A DNA stretch of 64,000 bases, from contig NZ_JAKZKS010000008.1 of NCBI RefSeq assembly GCF_022808615.1, positions 62,001 through 126,000 on the forward strand, in the 5' to 3' direction. The first letter of the stretch is position 1. The number at the start of each line of letters is the position of its first letter. A program made the translations under genes and the position numbers. The DNA comes from Bacillus sp. FJAT-47783. Lineage in GTDB: Bacteria; Bacillota; Bacilli; Bacillales; Aeribacillaceae. This document shows positions 37,785 through 46,810 of this stretch, in pieces. A model generated the notes under the pieces. It was given only the letters and a program-made list of their open reading frames with translations, was not told where the DNA came from and did not search any database.

Positions 37785-38917
37785 AAATTTGTTTTTATTA
37801 TTATTTTCCTAAATATAAACCGAAAGGAGATGTTCTTCAATTTTTAACTTTACTTAAAGCTTTTGATCAAAAGGTAGAAGAGCTTTCAGTTGATGTGAAG
37901 AAAAAATATGTTGTCGATTGTGTATTGCCGTTTGAATTTACAAATGGTCAAGATGGATATGATTTTAAAAATGTTACGTTTCATCAAACGGAAAAAAAAC
38001 AAATAACGGAAAAAATCATCGAATTAAATGAAAAAAGAGATTATGATTTTATTTTTGTTCGTGGGCGAAAGGAAGCGATTGATCTTATCGAAGCGAAGAA
38101 AAAGTTTGCGGAGAAGCTTCTTGTTCTTTCGATCCATTACGATCTAACAGATGACCACATCATGAATGAAATGCTCTTTGTTCTTCACCATTCAAGAATG
38201 ATGTTTTTCCAGTCAGAACCATGGGCTGAACGTTTTAAATCATATGTTGCCAAACAAAACTTCTCGCTTCACCAGTTAACGAAAAAAATTAAAGTACTTC
38301 CACAATTTGTAGAACGAACTAAAGACGATTTTCCAATGAATCGAGCGTCACCTCCCCACTTAATTCAAGCTGGAGTCATACGACAGAGATATGGTCTTGA
38401 AACAGCTTTAATCGCAACAAAGCTCATTCGAAAAAAATACCCGGATGTTTTTTTACATTTCGTCTACCCTTCCATTGAAAAAACGTATGTTGACAAAGCA
38501 AAAAAAATTCTTGAAGAAAAAGAAGTGATTGATCATGGGGTTGCTTCTTTATGGAAAACGAAACAGTTGATTTTGAATGCTGGGGTTGGTTTAGCCTTAA
38601 TTTTTGATGATACTAGGAATAAAAATCCAACATTTTCTTATTTAACTAGAATACTAGAATATTCAGTATTAGGGATCCCGGTCATGACAACGAAAACAAT
38701 TGGTAATGTTCATTTGTTCGGTGAGGACTACCCATTATTTGTAAAAGATGAGCAAGATATTTTACAGTGCTATGAAAATTTATTAAATCCTCATTTTTAT
38801 CAAAAAATGAGCCATTTTGTTTCTGATATAGGAAAAAACTTCACTCCACATGTTGCCATTAAGCAATTTTGGAACACTATTCATGAAGAGTTGGAAAAAG
38901 GGAAATCCCACTCTTAA
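37781..38917 (+). CDS. GT-B-like glycosyltransferase
   Basis: A 378-residue protein with a GT-B-like layout: an N-terminal half with short Rossmann-type strands (YDFIFVRGRKEAIDL) and a C-terminal half with QAGVIRQRYGLETALIATKLI and a TRILEYSVLGIPVMTT segment like the donor-binding end of group 1 transferases. The E-x7-E motif is not clear, so the family is only approximate. TTG start overlapping the preceding stop (TTGA). Its last three codons (SHS) and stop lie within a two-hairpin repeat. Confidence 0.7.
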   Translation: MKICFYYYFPKYKPKGDVLQFLTLLKAFDQKVEELSVDVKKKYVVDCVLPFEFTNGQDGYDFKNVTFHQTEKKQITEKIIELNEKRDYDFIFVRGRKEAIDLIEAKKKFAEKLLVLSIHYDLTDDHIMNEMLFVLHHSRMMFFQSEPWAERFKSYVAKQNFSLHQLTKKIKVLPQFVERTKDDFPMNRASPPHLIQAGVIRQRYGLETALIATKLIRKKYPDVFLHFVYPSIEKTYVDKAKKILEEKEVIDHGVASLWKTKQLILNAGVGLALIFDDTRNKNPTFSYLTRILEYSVLGIPVMTTKTIGNVHLFGEDYPLFVKDEQDILQCYENLLNPHFYQKMSHFVSDIGKNFTPHVAIKQFWNTIHEELEKGKSHS

Positions 38918-38983
38918 TGGGGAGTATGACCCCCACCTTCAAGATTTTGCAGAAGATAAGTACCTCACTGATGGGGGCAATTT
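38905..38983 (+). repeat. Two-hairpin dispersed element, copy 2 (partial)
   Basis: ATCCCACTCTTAATGGG, then GAGTATGACCCCCACC and TTCAAGATT match the left half of the element; CACTGATGGGGG is the degraded right part. It overlaps the preceding gene's stop codon. Confidence 0.7.
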
Positions 38984-39053
38984 CGTTCGAATTCAGAAAG
39001 CACACTTATACCGTCTCGAAAAATAGGGAATAACTGAATCAAGAAGGAAAGTG

Positions 39054-39100
39054 TTGTCAGGATAAACAAGCAAATGCTATAATTATGACTAGGTACTAAT
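39054..39100 (+). promoter_or_regulatory. fabI promoter with FapR operator
   Basis: TTGTCA (39054-39059), an 18-bp spacer and TGC-TATAAT (-10 at 39078-39083, extended) form a strong promoter. Over the start site, 39082-39100 read on the minus strand is ATTAGTACCTAGTCATAAT, which closely fits the FapR box (TTAGTACCTRNTACTAA type). FapR repression relieved by malonyl-CoA is known for fabI in Bacillus. Confidence 0.85.
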
Positions 39101-39130
39101 AACATGTAATAAAAATTAGGAGGATTAACA

Positions 39131-39904
39131 ATGAATCTCTCTTTCGAAGGTAAAAATATTGTGGTAATGGGTGTTGCGAATAAACGTAGCATTGCTTGGG
39201 GAATTGCCCGTTCTTTACATGAAGCTGGTGCTCGATTAATTTTTACATATGCTGGTGAGCGTATGGAAAAGTCTGTACGTGATCTTGCCGAATCACTTGG
39301 TCGCGAAGATTATATCGTTCTTCCATGTGATGTAACGAACGACGAAGAAATTGAAAAATGCTTTGCCCAAATTAAAGAAGAAGTTGGCGTTGTGCACGGT
39401 GTAGCACACTGTATTGCTTTTGCTAACAAAGAAGAGTTACAAGGCGAATACTTAAATACGACGCGTGATGGCTTTTTATTAGCTCACAACATTAGCTCTT
39501 ACTCGTTAACAGCGGTGGCAAAAGCAGTTCGTCCACTTATGACAGAAGGTGGAAGCATCGTTACGTTAACATATTTAGGCGGCGAACGTGTCGTTCAAAA
39601 CTACAACGTAATGGGTGTGGCTAAAGCTTCACTTGATGCGAGCATGAAATATTTAGCGAATGATTTAGGAAAAGAAGGAATTCGTGTAAACGCAATTTCT
39701 GCTGGCCCAATTCGTACATTATCAGCAAAAGGTGTTAGCGACTTCAACTCAATTTTAAAAGAAATTGAAGAACGTGCTCCACTTCGCCGTACGACAACAC
39801 AAGAAGAAGTTGGCGACGCAGCTTTATTCTTGTTCAGTAACTTATCACGTGGAATTACAGGTGAAATGCTTCACGTTGACTCTGGTTACCACGTACTTGG
39901 CTAA
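39131..39904 (+). CDS. fabI: Enoyl-[acyl-carrier-protein] reductase FabI
   Basis: A 257-residue short-chain dehydrogenase. GVANKRSIAWGIA near the N-terminus is the FabI-type NADH site, and the catalytic pair is Y158-x6-K165 in YNVMGVAKA. It reduces enoyl-ACP in the last step of each fatty-acid elongation cycle. FapR operator and strong promoter upstream; TTAGGAGGA ribosome site. In B. subtilis cotO follows directly; here MFS and nos genes intervene. Confidence 0.97.
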   Translation: MNLSFEGKNIVVMGVANKRSIAWGIARSLHEAGARLIFTYAGERMEKSVRDLAESLGREDYIVLPCDVTNDEEIEKCFAQIKEEVGVVHGVAHCIAFANKEELQGEYLNTTRDGFLLAHNISSYSLTAVAKAVRPLMTEGGSIVTLTYLGGERVVQNYNVMGVAKASLDASMKYLANDLGKEGIRVNAISAGPIRTLSAKGVSDFNSILKEIEERAPLRRTTTQEEVGDAALFLFSNLSRGITGEMLHVDSGYHVLG

Positions 39905-39910
39905 TAAACA

Positions 39911-39942
39911 AAAAAAGGTGCCCAAAAGGGGTACCTTTTTTC
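39911..39942 (+). terminator. Terminator of fabI
   Basis: A 12-bp stem AAAAAGGTGCCC/GGGTACCTTTTT (one G-U pair) with a short A-rich loop and T tail. Confidence 0.88.
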
Positions 39943-39989
39943 GTAGCAGAAAGATTTCTCAAGCAAAAAAGCGTAAGCGCGTCCCTCAT

Positions 39990-40088
39990 GCGGTTGCGTT
40001 CTTTTTTAATGGACTTGCAGATATCTTTCATGACTTGCGGACTATTTTCATAACTTGTGGCGTTATGACCCAAACTTGCGGATACACT
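39990..40088 (+). repeat. Array of about 21-bp units, family B (5 units)
   Basis: Units such as TTGCGTTCTTTTTTAATGG, ACTTGCAGATATCTTTCATG, ACTTGCGGACTATTTTCAT and ACTTGCGGATACAC recur about every 20-21 bp. It lies in the convergent gap between fabI and the MFS gene. Confidence 0.75.
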
Positions 40089-40110
40089 TAAAAAATAATC
40101 CTATATCCTC

Positions 40111-41295
40111 TTACAACTCGACCGCTCTTTTAGAATGGTTCAGCTTTACTTGCAAAACCTTCCAAAGTAATCCAGCAGATATAATAAATAAGAAGGCAGT
40201 GACCCAAAAGACTGCTGGTATCGTAAACATGGAGGCAATCATACCGCCGAGCACTGGACCTAAGACATTGCCAAGAAAGCGAAAGCTTGTATTATAACCC
40301 ATCAATTCGCCTTGCATCGCAACAGGTGCCTTATTTCGGATAAATGCTGTAATGGATGGGATAATGCCACCAAGTGCAATCCCATATAAAAAGCGGAAAA
40401 GTACAAGTTGCCATAAACTTGTCGCAAGTGCTTGTGGAATAAAAAAGACCGCTCCAAGAATGAGTAAAATAATGAGTACTCGTTCATACCCGATTTTATC
40501 GCCAAGCTTTCCCCATTTTCTTGCCGCAAGGAGATTGCCCGCTCCGGTTGCTGAAAAGGCAAGTCCAGCAAAAAAAGCAATATGACTAGGGCCATGAAGT
40601 TCTGAAACATATAACGCTAATAGCGGTTGAATACTAAAATTGCCAACTTGAATGAGTAATGTTAACAACATGACGGTTAATAAAACAGGATCTTGGAATA
40701 TAACTTTTAAAACGTCTTTCTGAGAATAACGTTTTTCGTCTTTATTCACTGTAACTTTTGGTTTTTCTTGTACACCGAAAAACACCATGACGACTGTCAA
40801 ATAGATGACAAAAGCTGTAATGAAAAAAGAGTACTGAAACCCAAATTGGTCAGCTAACATGCCACCCACAATCGGACCGAACAGCCCTCCAGAAACCGTT
40901 CCCATCTGCAAAGTTCCGAGCGTTTTACCTGCCGTTTCTTTTTCTGTTTGGCTTGAAATAAAAGCAAGTGAAGTAGGAATAAATCCTGTCACAAGCCCCA
41001 TCCCCATGCGTAGAAAAAATAATTCGTATACAGATTGGACATAGCCCATTAATAAGATACTTGTCGCAATGCCGGTTCCTGTAATAAGCAATATTTTTTT
41101 ATACCCGTTACGATCGGCAAAGCGTCCCCAAAGTGGTGAGACGAAAAAGGCCATTAAAAAGGTAATGCCAAAAACATAGCCAGACCATCTTTGTACAAAA
41201 TCATGTGAATAAGGCGCAAGCTCTTCAATGTAGAGTGATAAAAACGGCAATATCATCGTGGCACTTGAGGCAACAAAAAAATTGGCAAGCCACAT
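40111..41295 (-). CDS. MFS multidrug-type exporter
   Basis: At least 394 residues with about 12 membrane spans of the DHA1 drug/H+ antiporter type. Motif A is present as PLWGRFADRNGYKKIL after span 2 and repeated in degenerate form as RKWGKLGDKIGYERVL after span 8. Reading upstream of the first ATG (41295), the frame continues with CPNKRNFII, the expected cytoplasmic N-terminus, to an ATT codon at 41325 preceded by AGAAGGTGA. No ATG, GTG or TTG is in frame there, so translation may start at ATT. Substrate unknown. Confidence 0.82.
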   Translation of the reverse strand: MWLANFFVASSATMILPFLSLYIEELAPYSHDFVQRWSGYVFGITFLMAFFVSPLWGRFADRNGYKKILLITGTGIATSILLMGYVQSVYELFFLRMGMGLVTGFIPTSLAFISSQTEKETAGKTLGTLQMGTVSGGLFGPIVGGMLADQFGFQYSFFITAFVIYLTVVMVFFGVQEKPKVTVNKDEKRYSQKDVLKVIFQDPVLLTVMLLTLLIQVGNFSIQPLLALYVSELHGPSHIAFFAGLAFSATGAGNLLAARKWGKLGDKIGYERVLIILLILGAVFFIPQALATSLWQLVLFRFLYGIALGGIIPSITAFIRNKAPVAMQGELMGYNTSFRFLGNVLGPVLGGMIASMFTIPAVFWVTAFLFIISAGLLWKVLQVKLNHSKRAVEL

Positions 41296-41335
41296 AATGA
41301 TAAAGTTACGTTTATTCGGACAAATAAAATCACCT

Positions 41336-41534
41336 TCTTATATCTCACTTTTATGAGCAGTAAGACCCTTACCTCAAGGTTCTGTAGTAAAGCGAAACTG
41401 CTCGTAAAGGGCCTAAAATAAAGAACGCAGACTAAGAGAGCCATGTCTGTGTAACCCACATCTTTAGATCATCCCACAACATTCAGTGGGGACGAAATAA
41501 CCCTACTGAATGAAGTTTCACTTTATCCCATTAT
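41336..41534 (+). repeat. Two-hairpin dispersed element, copy 3 (long)
   Basis: Contains GAGCAGTAAGACCC, CTCAAGGTTCTG, AACTGCTCGTAAAGG, then about 60 bp of extra sequence, CATTCAGTGGGG, CCCTACTGAATGAAG and TTTCACTTTATCCC. Compensating changes (GAGCAGT with ACTGCTC instead of GGGCAGT with ACTGCCC) support a real stem. It fills the gap upstream of nos and 5' of the MFS gene. Confidence 0.8.
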
Positions 41535-41655
41535 AACGAATGGCTCATCTTTCGCCCAATAAAATAACTTATTTTCCCTTAGTAGAAGAGTTGAAAGAGG
41601 CAACAATGAGTGTCCATTCCAATTTCACAATTCCATCACAATATTTGTGGCTACT

Positions 41656-41698
41656 TGTGAAGTAAATCACATTATGTTGCTTGTTTTATAGTTAGTAT
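41656..41698 (+). promoter_or_regulatory. Fnr box and promoter of the nos operon
   Basis: TGTGA-AGTAAA-TCACA (41656-41671) is a perfect Fnr/CRP-type site. A -10-like TAGTAT lies at 41693-41698, placing the expected start near 41705 and the box centre near -41.5, the classic class II activation position. No -35 box is evident. This predicts oxygen-limited induction of the nos genes. Confidence 0.82.
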
Positions 41699-41729
41699 GA
41701 AAAATGAAAACAGTTAAGGGGGGAAAAAA

Positions 41730-42188
41730 GTGAATAAACCTTTCGTTCATTTTATTATTAGTGCCGTCATCGGCCTCGGTTTAGGATATTTGGTTTACAA
41801 TGTTCTCGGTTTTGGAAATGATTCGGATACAGAAGTTGCTGTACAGGATCAGCAAACAACCGATCGTGCTGAAACTGAAGATGAAACGGCCGACACAACT
41901 GCTGATGAAAGTACAGAAAGCGTTTCGGCTAGTGAAAACATTCTTCAAACAAAAGGATGCTTAGGATGTCACTCTGTTAATGGTTTAAATCTCCAAGGAG
42001 GAGCAACTGGCCCTGACTTATCTAAGGCGATTACGGAGGTGGAAGGAAAACATGGTAAGCCTTTGGAGGAATTTCTGAAGGAACCAACCTCAGCGGTAAT
42101 GTCCGGAGTGATTGGCGGAAATCCGCTAACAGAAGAAGAGATTAGCCAAGTGGTCGATTTGCTTAAACAGGCTTCAGAATCAAACTAA
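41730..42188 (+). CDS. nosC: Membrane-anchored cytochrome c of the nos operon (NosC-like)
   Basis: A 152-residue monoheme cytochrome c. An N-terminal membrane anchor (residues about 7-28) and an acidic Thr/Glu-rich linker (30-66) precede the heme site C77-LG-C80-H81. A later Met in AVMSGVIGG is a candidate sixth ligand. It probably passes electrons from menaquinol or a bc complex to NosZ on the outer membrane face. GTG start after AAGGGGGGAAAA. It is the first gene after the Fnr box. Confidence 0.85.
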   Translation: MNKPFVHFIISAVIGLGLGYLVYNVLGFGNDSDTEVAVQDQQTTDRAETEDETADTTADESTESVSASENILQTKGCLGCHSVNGLNLQGGATGPDLSKAITEVEGKHGKPLEEFLKEPTSAVMSGVIGGNPLTEEEISQVVDLLKQASESN

Positions 42189-42205
42189 CGATTAAAGGTG
42201 GTGCC

Positions 42206-44086
42206 ATGCATATGAAAAAATGGGTCCCTGCTGCGTCCGGCCTCCTTGCAGGCTTTGTGGCAGCAACAATATTTTTTGCAGATTTTTCCTCTGGCCCTAA
42301 AGGTGATGCAGCAAACAGTTCAGCTAATAAAACAAACGCGGAAAAGGTTTATGTCCCATATGGAGAAAAAGATGAATACTATTTATTCGCATCAGGCGGA
42401 CATTCTGGACAAATGTTCATTTATGGAGTGCCTTCTATGCGTCATATTCGTACAGTACCTGTATTTTCGCAAGACTCTGCAACGGGCTATGGATGGGATA
42501 AACATACAAAAGAGATGATGGGCGGTTATACTTGGGGAGACCTTCACCATCCAGCATTTTCTGAAAAAGATGGCGATTACGATGGGAAATACATGTTTGC
42601 AACGGATGTAGGGAATAGCCGTGCAGCAGTCATGAATCTGGAAACGTTTACAGTTAAAGATATTATTGAAGTACCTAATACGAGTGGACCGCACTGTGCC
42701 GCTTTTGTTACATCAAATACGGAATATATGTTCCTTCCAACGAGATTTTCTGTACCAATTGGACGAGAATATGCACCTCTTGATGAGTATAGCGATAAAT
42801 ATCGCGGTGTAATGTCTGCTGTTACATTCGATGAGAAAAAAGAAAAGTTGAATATTGCTTATCAAGTGGCTCTTCCGCCATGGTCTTATGATTTATCGGA
42901 TGCTGGGAAAAAGATGTCTGCTGATTGGGCCGTTATGACGACGTATAACACAGAAGAAGCGACGACCAATCTCGAAATTAATGCCTCACAAGCGGACCGT
43001 GATTTTATCGTTCTGTTCAACTGGAAAGAGCTTGAGAAAATGGTCAAGGATGGCCAATATGACGAAGTAACTGGACAAAAGATGATTTTTCCTGAAAAGC
43101 ATAAAGGCGGGATTTATCTTGTTCCTGTTGCAAAATCACCGCATGGAGTCGATGTAACGCCAGATGGCACTCGTTTTATTGCTTCTGGGAAACTGGCACC
43201 TGCTATGACCGTTTTTTCTTTCGAAAAAGCATTTGCAGCGATTGAGAAAAAAGACTTTGCTGGTGAGCGTAACGGAATTCCTATCTTAAAATATGAATCT
43301 GTCATGGAAAGAGAAGTGGACCCTGAAAATGCTCTTGGCCCTCTTCATACACAGTTTGACGAAAAAGGGATGGCTTATACAACGATGTTCATTTCTTCTG
43401 AAATTGTGAAATGGGATCCAAATACTGGTGAAACGCTTGATCGTGTACCGGTTCAATATTCACCTGGACATGCTGTTTCAGCTGAAGGAGATACAGTCGA
43501 CCCTGATGGGAAATATCTTATTGCGCTCAATAAGATTGCCAAAGACAGCTACTTATCTGTAGGACCTTCCCATCCAGAGTCCATGCAGCTTATTGATCTT
43601 TCCGAAAAGAAAATGGAAGTCATTCAATCTGCACCTGTTAACCCTGAGCCTCACTACGCTCAAATGATTAAGGCAGATAAAATTAAAACCATTTCTGTTT
43701 ATCCAAAAGACGAGAACAATCCAGATGCGGTATATAACCAGGATGAAACGAAAATTGTCCGTAAAGGAAACGAAGTACATGTTTATGGAATTGCCATGCG
43801 TTCAAAGTTCATCTTTGATGCAAAGGCAGAACGCCCGGATCAAATTGAAGTGAACGAAGGTGACAAAGTAGTTATTCACTTAACAAATATCGACTTTGAT
43901 CAGGATATCACGCACGGATTTGCTATTAACGGATACGATATGAACATTGAGGTGCAGCCTGGACAGACTAATACAGTTGAGTTTACGGCTGATAAACCTG
44001 GTACTTTTCCTATCTATTGTTCAAACTTCTGCTCTGCACTGCATCAGGAAATGACGGGTTACTTCCTCGTGAAACCTAAAAACTAA
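42206..44086 (+). CDS. nosZ: Nitrous-oxide reductase NosZ (Sec-type, clade II)
   Basis: A 626-residue copper enzyme reducing N2O to N2. The N-terminal hydrophobic segment lacks a twin-arginine motif, so export is Sec-type as in clade II NosZ. The seven-bladed propeller carries candidate CuZ His residues (GGHSGQ, DLHHPAFSE, GPHCAAF, SPHGVDV, PLHTQFDEKG, SPGHAVS, EPHYAQM). The C-terminal cupredoxin holds CuA ligands C605-SNF-C609-SAL-H613-QE-M616. Start may be ATG 42206 or 42212 after AAAGGTGG. Confidence 0.95.
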   Translation: MHMKKWVPAASGLLAGFVAATIFFADFSSGPKGDAANSSANKTNAEKVYVPYGEKDEYYLFASGGHSGQMFIYGVPSMRHIRTVPVFSQDSATGYGWDKHTKEMMGGYTWGDLHHPAFSEKDGDYDGKYMFATDVGNSRAAVMNLETFTVKDIIEVPNTSGPHCAAFVTSNTEYMFLPTRFSVPIGREYAPLDEYSDKYRGVMSAVTFDEKKEKLNIAYQVALPPWSYDLSDAGKKMSADWAVMTTYNTEEATTNLEINASQADRDFIVLFNWKELEKMVKDGQYDEVTGQKMIFPEKHKGGIYLVPVAKSPHGVDVTPDGTRFIASGKLAPAMTVFSFEKAFAAIEKKDFAGERNGIPILKYESVMEREVDPENALGPLHTQFDEKGMAYTTMFISSEIVKWDPNTGETLDRVPVQYSPGHAVSAEGDTVDPDGKYLIALNKIAKDSYLSVGPSHPESMQLIDLSEKKMEVIQSAPVNPEPHYAQMIKADKIKTISVYPKDENNPDAVYNQDETKIVRKGNEVHVYGIAMRSKFIFDAKAERPDQIEVNEGDKVVIHLTNIDFDQDITHGFAINGYDMNIEVQPGQTNTVEFTADKPGTFPIYCSNFCSALHQEMTGYFLVKPKN

Positions 44087-44094
44087 GATGAAGA

Positions 44095-44119
44095 AGGGTA
44101 TCAACCGAGTTGATACCCT
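44095..44119 (+). other. Hairpin between nosZ and the next gene
   Basis: A perfect 11-bp stem AGGGTATCAAC/GTTGATACCCT with a 3-nt loop but no T tract. It probably protects or separates the nosZ mRNA from the downstream accessory genes. Confidence 0.65.
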
Positions 44120-44148
44120 CCCTTCCATTATGGAAAGGTGTGAAATAA

Positions 44149-44715
44149 ATGAACACGAAAAGACTTTCATCTATTTCTTCTATTCTCATTATTACAGCGG
44201 CGATCTTAATTGCAGCTTCCATGTTTTTCCCGTGGTGGGGTATGCGCTTTTATGCACCACAATACCCTGAAGGTTTAAATATTATTGTGTATCCAAACAA
44301 GCTCGAAGGAGAAATTGATATCGTTAATGGTTTGAATCATTACATTGGAATGAAAAACTTTAGTGAAGATAATTTTCCTGAATTGAATTTCTTGCCGTAT
44401 CTTATTGGAGGGTTAGCGCTATTTACACTGATTACTGGTTTACTTAGGAGTAAAAAGATGCTTTATATCCTCATAGGGCTTTTCACTGTCGGCGGAATGC
44501 TTGGTGTGTGGGATTTATACAGATGGTTGAAAGATTTCGGTACTAACTTAAACGAGACGGCTCCCATTACTATTGAACCATTTATTCCTCCGCTTATTGG
44601 CGAAAATACTTTAGCTAATTTTGTGACGGAAAGCTATTTAGGTAGTGGATCTTTTATCGTTTTAGCAGCATTCATTCTTTTGCTATGCCCTTTATGGAAG
44701 GACCGTAAAAAATGA
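44149..44715 (+). CDS. Small multispan membrane protein of the nos operon (NosB-like)
   Basis: 188 residues with four hydrophobic spans: residues about 8-27 with FFPWWGMRFYAPQYP just after, 84-97, 105-121 and 168-182. The extracytoplasmic loop after span 1 is aromatic-rich. Small membrane proteins termed NosB occur at this position in clade II nos clusters; assignment is by position and topology only. It may take part in electron transfer or NosZ assembly. It overlaps nosD (ATGA). Confidence 0.65.
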   Translation: MNTKRLSSISSILIITAAILIAASMFFPWWGMRFYAPQYPEGLNIIVYPNKLEGEIDIVNGLNHYIGMKNFSEDNFPELNFLPYLIGGLALFTLITGLLRSKKMLYILIGLFTVGGMLGVWDLYRWLKDFGTNLNETAPITIEPFIPPLIGENTLANFVTESYLGSGSFIVLAAFILLLCPLWKDRKK

Positions 44716-46049
44716 AACGAAAATGGTTTTTTCTATTTTTTGTGGTGTTTATTCTCCTTAGTTTTCCGGAAAATGGATCTGCATCTGATAACTTGCAGCA
44801 TTTAATTGATTCGGCAGAAGAAGGAGCGGTTATACAGTTAGAAAATAAAACATACGAAGGAAATATTGAGATTCATAAAACGGTAGAAATGATCGGAGGA
44901 AATCAAACTATTATTAAGGGAGACGGGACAGGGAATGTGATTTCGGTTCGAGCTCCTGGCGTTAAGCTTCGGAATCTTACCGTTATGAACAGCAGCATGA
45001 ACCGGAACTCGTCTGAAGAATACGCAGCAATAAAGATTTATTCCAATGATAACGTTCTTGACCATATCCAATTAAAAGATTTTTTTCATGGCATTTATTT
45101 AAGCCAGGCACACAACAATACGATTCAAAACTCGGAAATCAAAGGTCTTGGCAAAGGTGAAATCGCCAGTCAAGGAAATGGACTGCATGTTTATTATGCA
45201 AACAACAACACGCTGAAAAATAACCGAATTGAAGGAACAAGAGACGGGATGTTCTTCGATTATGCGAATAATAATACAATTACGGATAATCGTATTAGCG
45301 ATACCCGCTACGGCCTTCATTACATGTACTCAGACGAAAACAGTTTTAAAGACAATATTTTCACTTTTAATACCGGAGGAGCTGCGATCATGCATTCTAG
45401 TCGAATAAAGCTAACCGGTAATCAATTTATATTCAATTATGGACACCGATCTTTTGGACTGTTGCTTCTTGCTACGAATGATGTGGAGGTTTGGGGAAAT
45501 ACGTTCTTTCTCAATCAGCGAGGTCTTTATATCGATCAAGCGACTGCAAGCTCGATCAAGAATAACCGTATCATAAAAAATCAAATTGGGATTGAGCTTT
45601 GGGCGAGTTCCAATCATCAAATATTTTCTGGGAATCAAATTCATGAAAATACAATTCCCGCTGTAAGTTTAGGTGGGCATGGACAAAACAGCTGGAGTGA
45701 TCAAGGAATAGGGAATGACTGGGGCAAAACATTTTCTGTCATTGATTTAGACGAGAACGGGTTAGGTGACGAGCCAGTCATTTATCATTCCTCTTTACAC
45801 GAGCTCATAGAGGATCAAGAACTAACTTATTTATTTTTGAAAAGTCCGGCTATCGCCGTTTATGAAAAAATGAATGCACTACTTAACAACAACAAACCGA
45901 TATTTGAAGATCCTTATCCGCTTGTTCCTCGTCATGATGGCAAAAACGTGTGGATTTGGATGTTAATAGGGATTGTCATCCTGGCAATTTTAATAAAAGG
46001 GAGAAATTGGCTATGCATTATGTTTGGAAGGAATGGAAGGAAAATGTAA
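44712..46049 (+). CDS. nosD: Copper-site assembly protein NosD
   Basis: A 445-residue protein with a signal peptide, a right-handed beta-helix (CASH-type repeats such as NNTLKNNRIEG, NNTITDNRISDTRYG) over residues about 60-340, and a C-terminal anchor (WIWMLIGIVILAILI). With NosF and NosY it forms the ABC machine needed to mature the CuZ centre. Start overlaps the preceding gene; the end overlaps nosY by 37 bases. Confidence 0.92.
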   Translation: MKRKWFFLFFVVFILLSFPENGSASDNLQHLIDSAEEGAVIQLENKTYEGNIEIHKTVEMIGGNQTIIKGDGTGNVISVRAPGVKLRNLTVMNSSMNRNSSEEYAAIKIYSNDNVLDHIQLKDFFHGIYLSQAHNNTIQNSEIKGLGKGEIASQGNGLHVYYANNNTLKNNRIEGTRDGMFFDYANNNTITDNRISDTRYGLHYMYSDENSFKDNIFTFNTGGAAIMHSSRIKLTGNQFIFNYGHRSFGLLLLATNDVEVWGNTFFLNQRGLYIDQATASSIKNNRIIKNQIGIELWASSNHQIFSGNQIHENTIPAVSLGGHGQNSWSDQGIGNDWGKTFSVIDLDENGLGDEPVIYHSSLHELIEDQELTYLFLKSPAIAVYEKMNALLNNNKPIFEDPYPLVPRHDGKNVWIWMLIGIVILAILIKGRNWLCIMFGRNGRKM

Positions 46050-46810
46050 AAGGAACGGGACTGTGGCTGTCCTTTGGAATTATCATCTTAGTATCGATCA
46101 TTATATTACTCAAGTCATCAGCTCTTCATGATTATCAAGGCTTCCTTGTGTTACTACTAAATTTATTCGAAACGAATCTGTACTTTATACCCATTTTATG
46201 CATGTTTTTAGGGGCGTTCTCCATTTTTCAAGAGAAAGAGCAAAAAACGTTAATTATGCTCTTAACAAACAAAGATAGTTATGTAAGCTTTTTGTTTAAA
46301 AAAAGCTTGGCTGTACAAATTGTCTTAATCGTGCCTGTCCTTTTATGGTTTATTGTTTATATCGTTCCTTTAAAAATGTATTTTGATTTAAATGGAGGAC
46401 AGTACATCATTTTTTTAGCTTCTCAGCTTACTCTTATACTAATTTTTACGCAGCTTGGAATATTCATAGGAAGTATTAGCCGCTCCCGAATGCAAATTAC
46501 AGGATCTGTTATTCTATTGTGGTTTTATCTTTTCTTTTTACACGATTTTCTATTACTTTCTTTATTGCCTTCAGTTTCGTATGAAAACGTTAAATTATTT
46601 TCCCTTGCCTATTTTATCAATCCATTCCAAGCAACAAGAGTTTTTCTGGAAACGGGTCTTGGGATCTATTCGTTCGGCCATATGTCAAAGTTGCTCAAGT
46701 CATTTATGTGGGCAAAACCTGCTGTCTTCTTAATAGGGAATATCAGTTTTACCGTTCTCTTTTCATTTTTATTAGCGGTAGTCTTTCATCGTAAGGAGGG
46801 AACAGAATGA
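46013..46810 (+). CDS. nosY: ABC transporter permease NosY
   Basis: A 265-residue membrane protein with about six spans, similar to ABC-2 permeases. It has the MHYVWKEWKENVKGTGLW cytoplasmic N-terminus and a span-rich core ending HRKEGTE. The ATG at 46013 is chosen because AAAGGGAG precedes it inside nosD; a longer in-frame reading from 45950 is not plausible. It works with NosF and NosD. The end overlaps nosF (ATGA). Confidence 0.9.
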   Translation: MHYVWKEWKENVKGTGLWLSFGIIILVSIIILLKSSALHDYQGFLVLLLNLFETNLYFIPILCMFLGAFSIFQEKEQKTLIMLLTNKDSYVSFLFKKSLAVQIVLIVPVLLWFIVYIVPLKMYFDLNGGQYIIFLASQLTLILIFTQLGIFIGSISRSRMQITGSVILLWFYLFFLHDFLLLSLLPSVSYENVKLFSLAYFINPFQATRVFLETGLGIYSFGHMSKLLKSFMWAKPAVFLIGNISFTVLFSFLLAVVFHRKEGTE

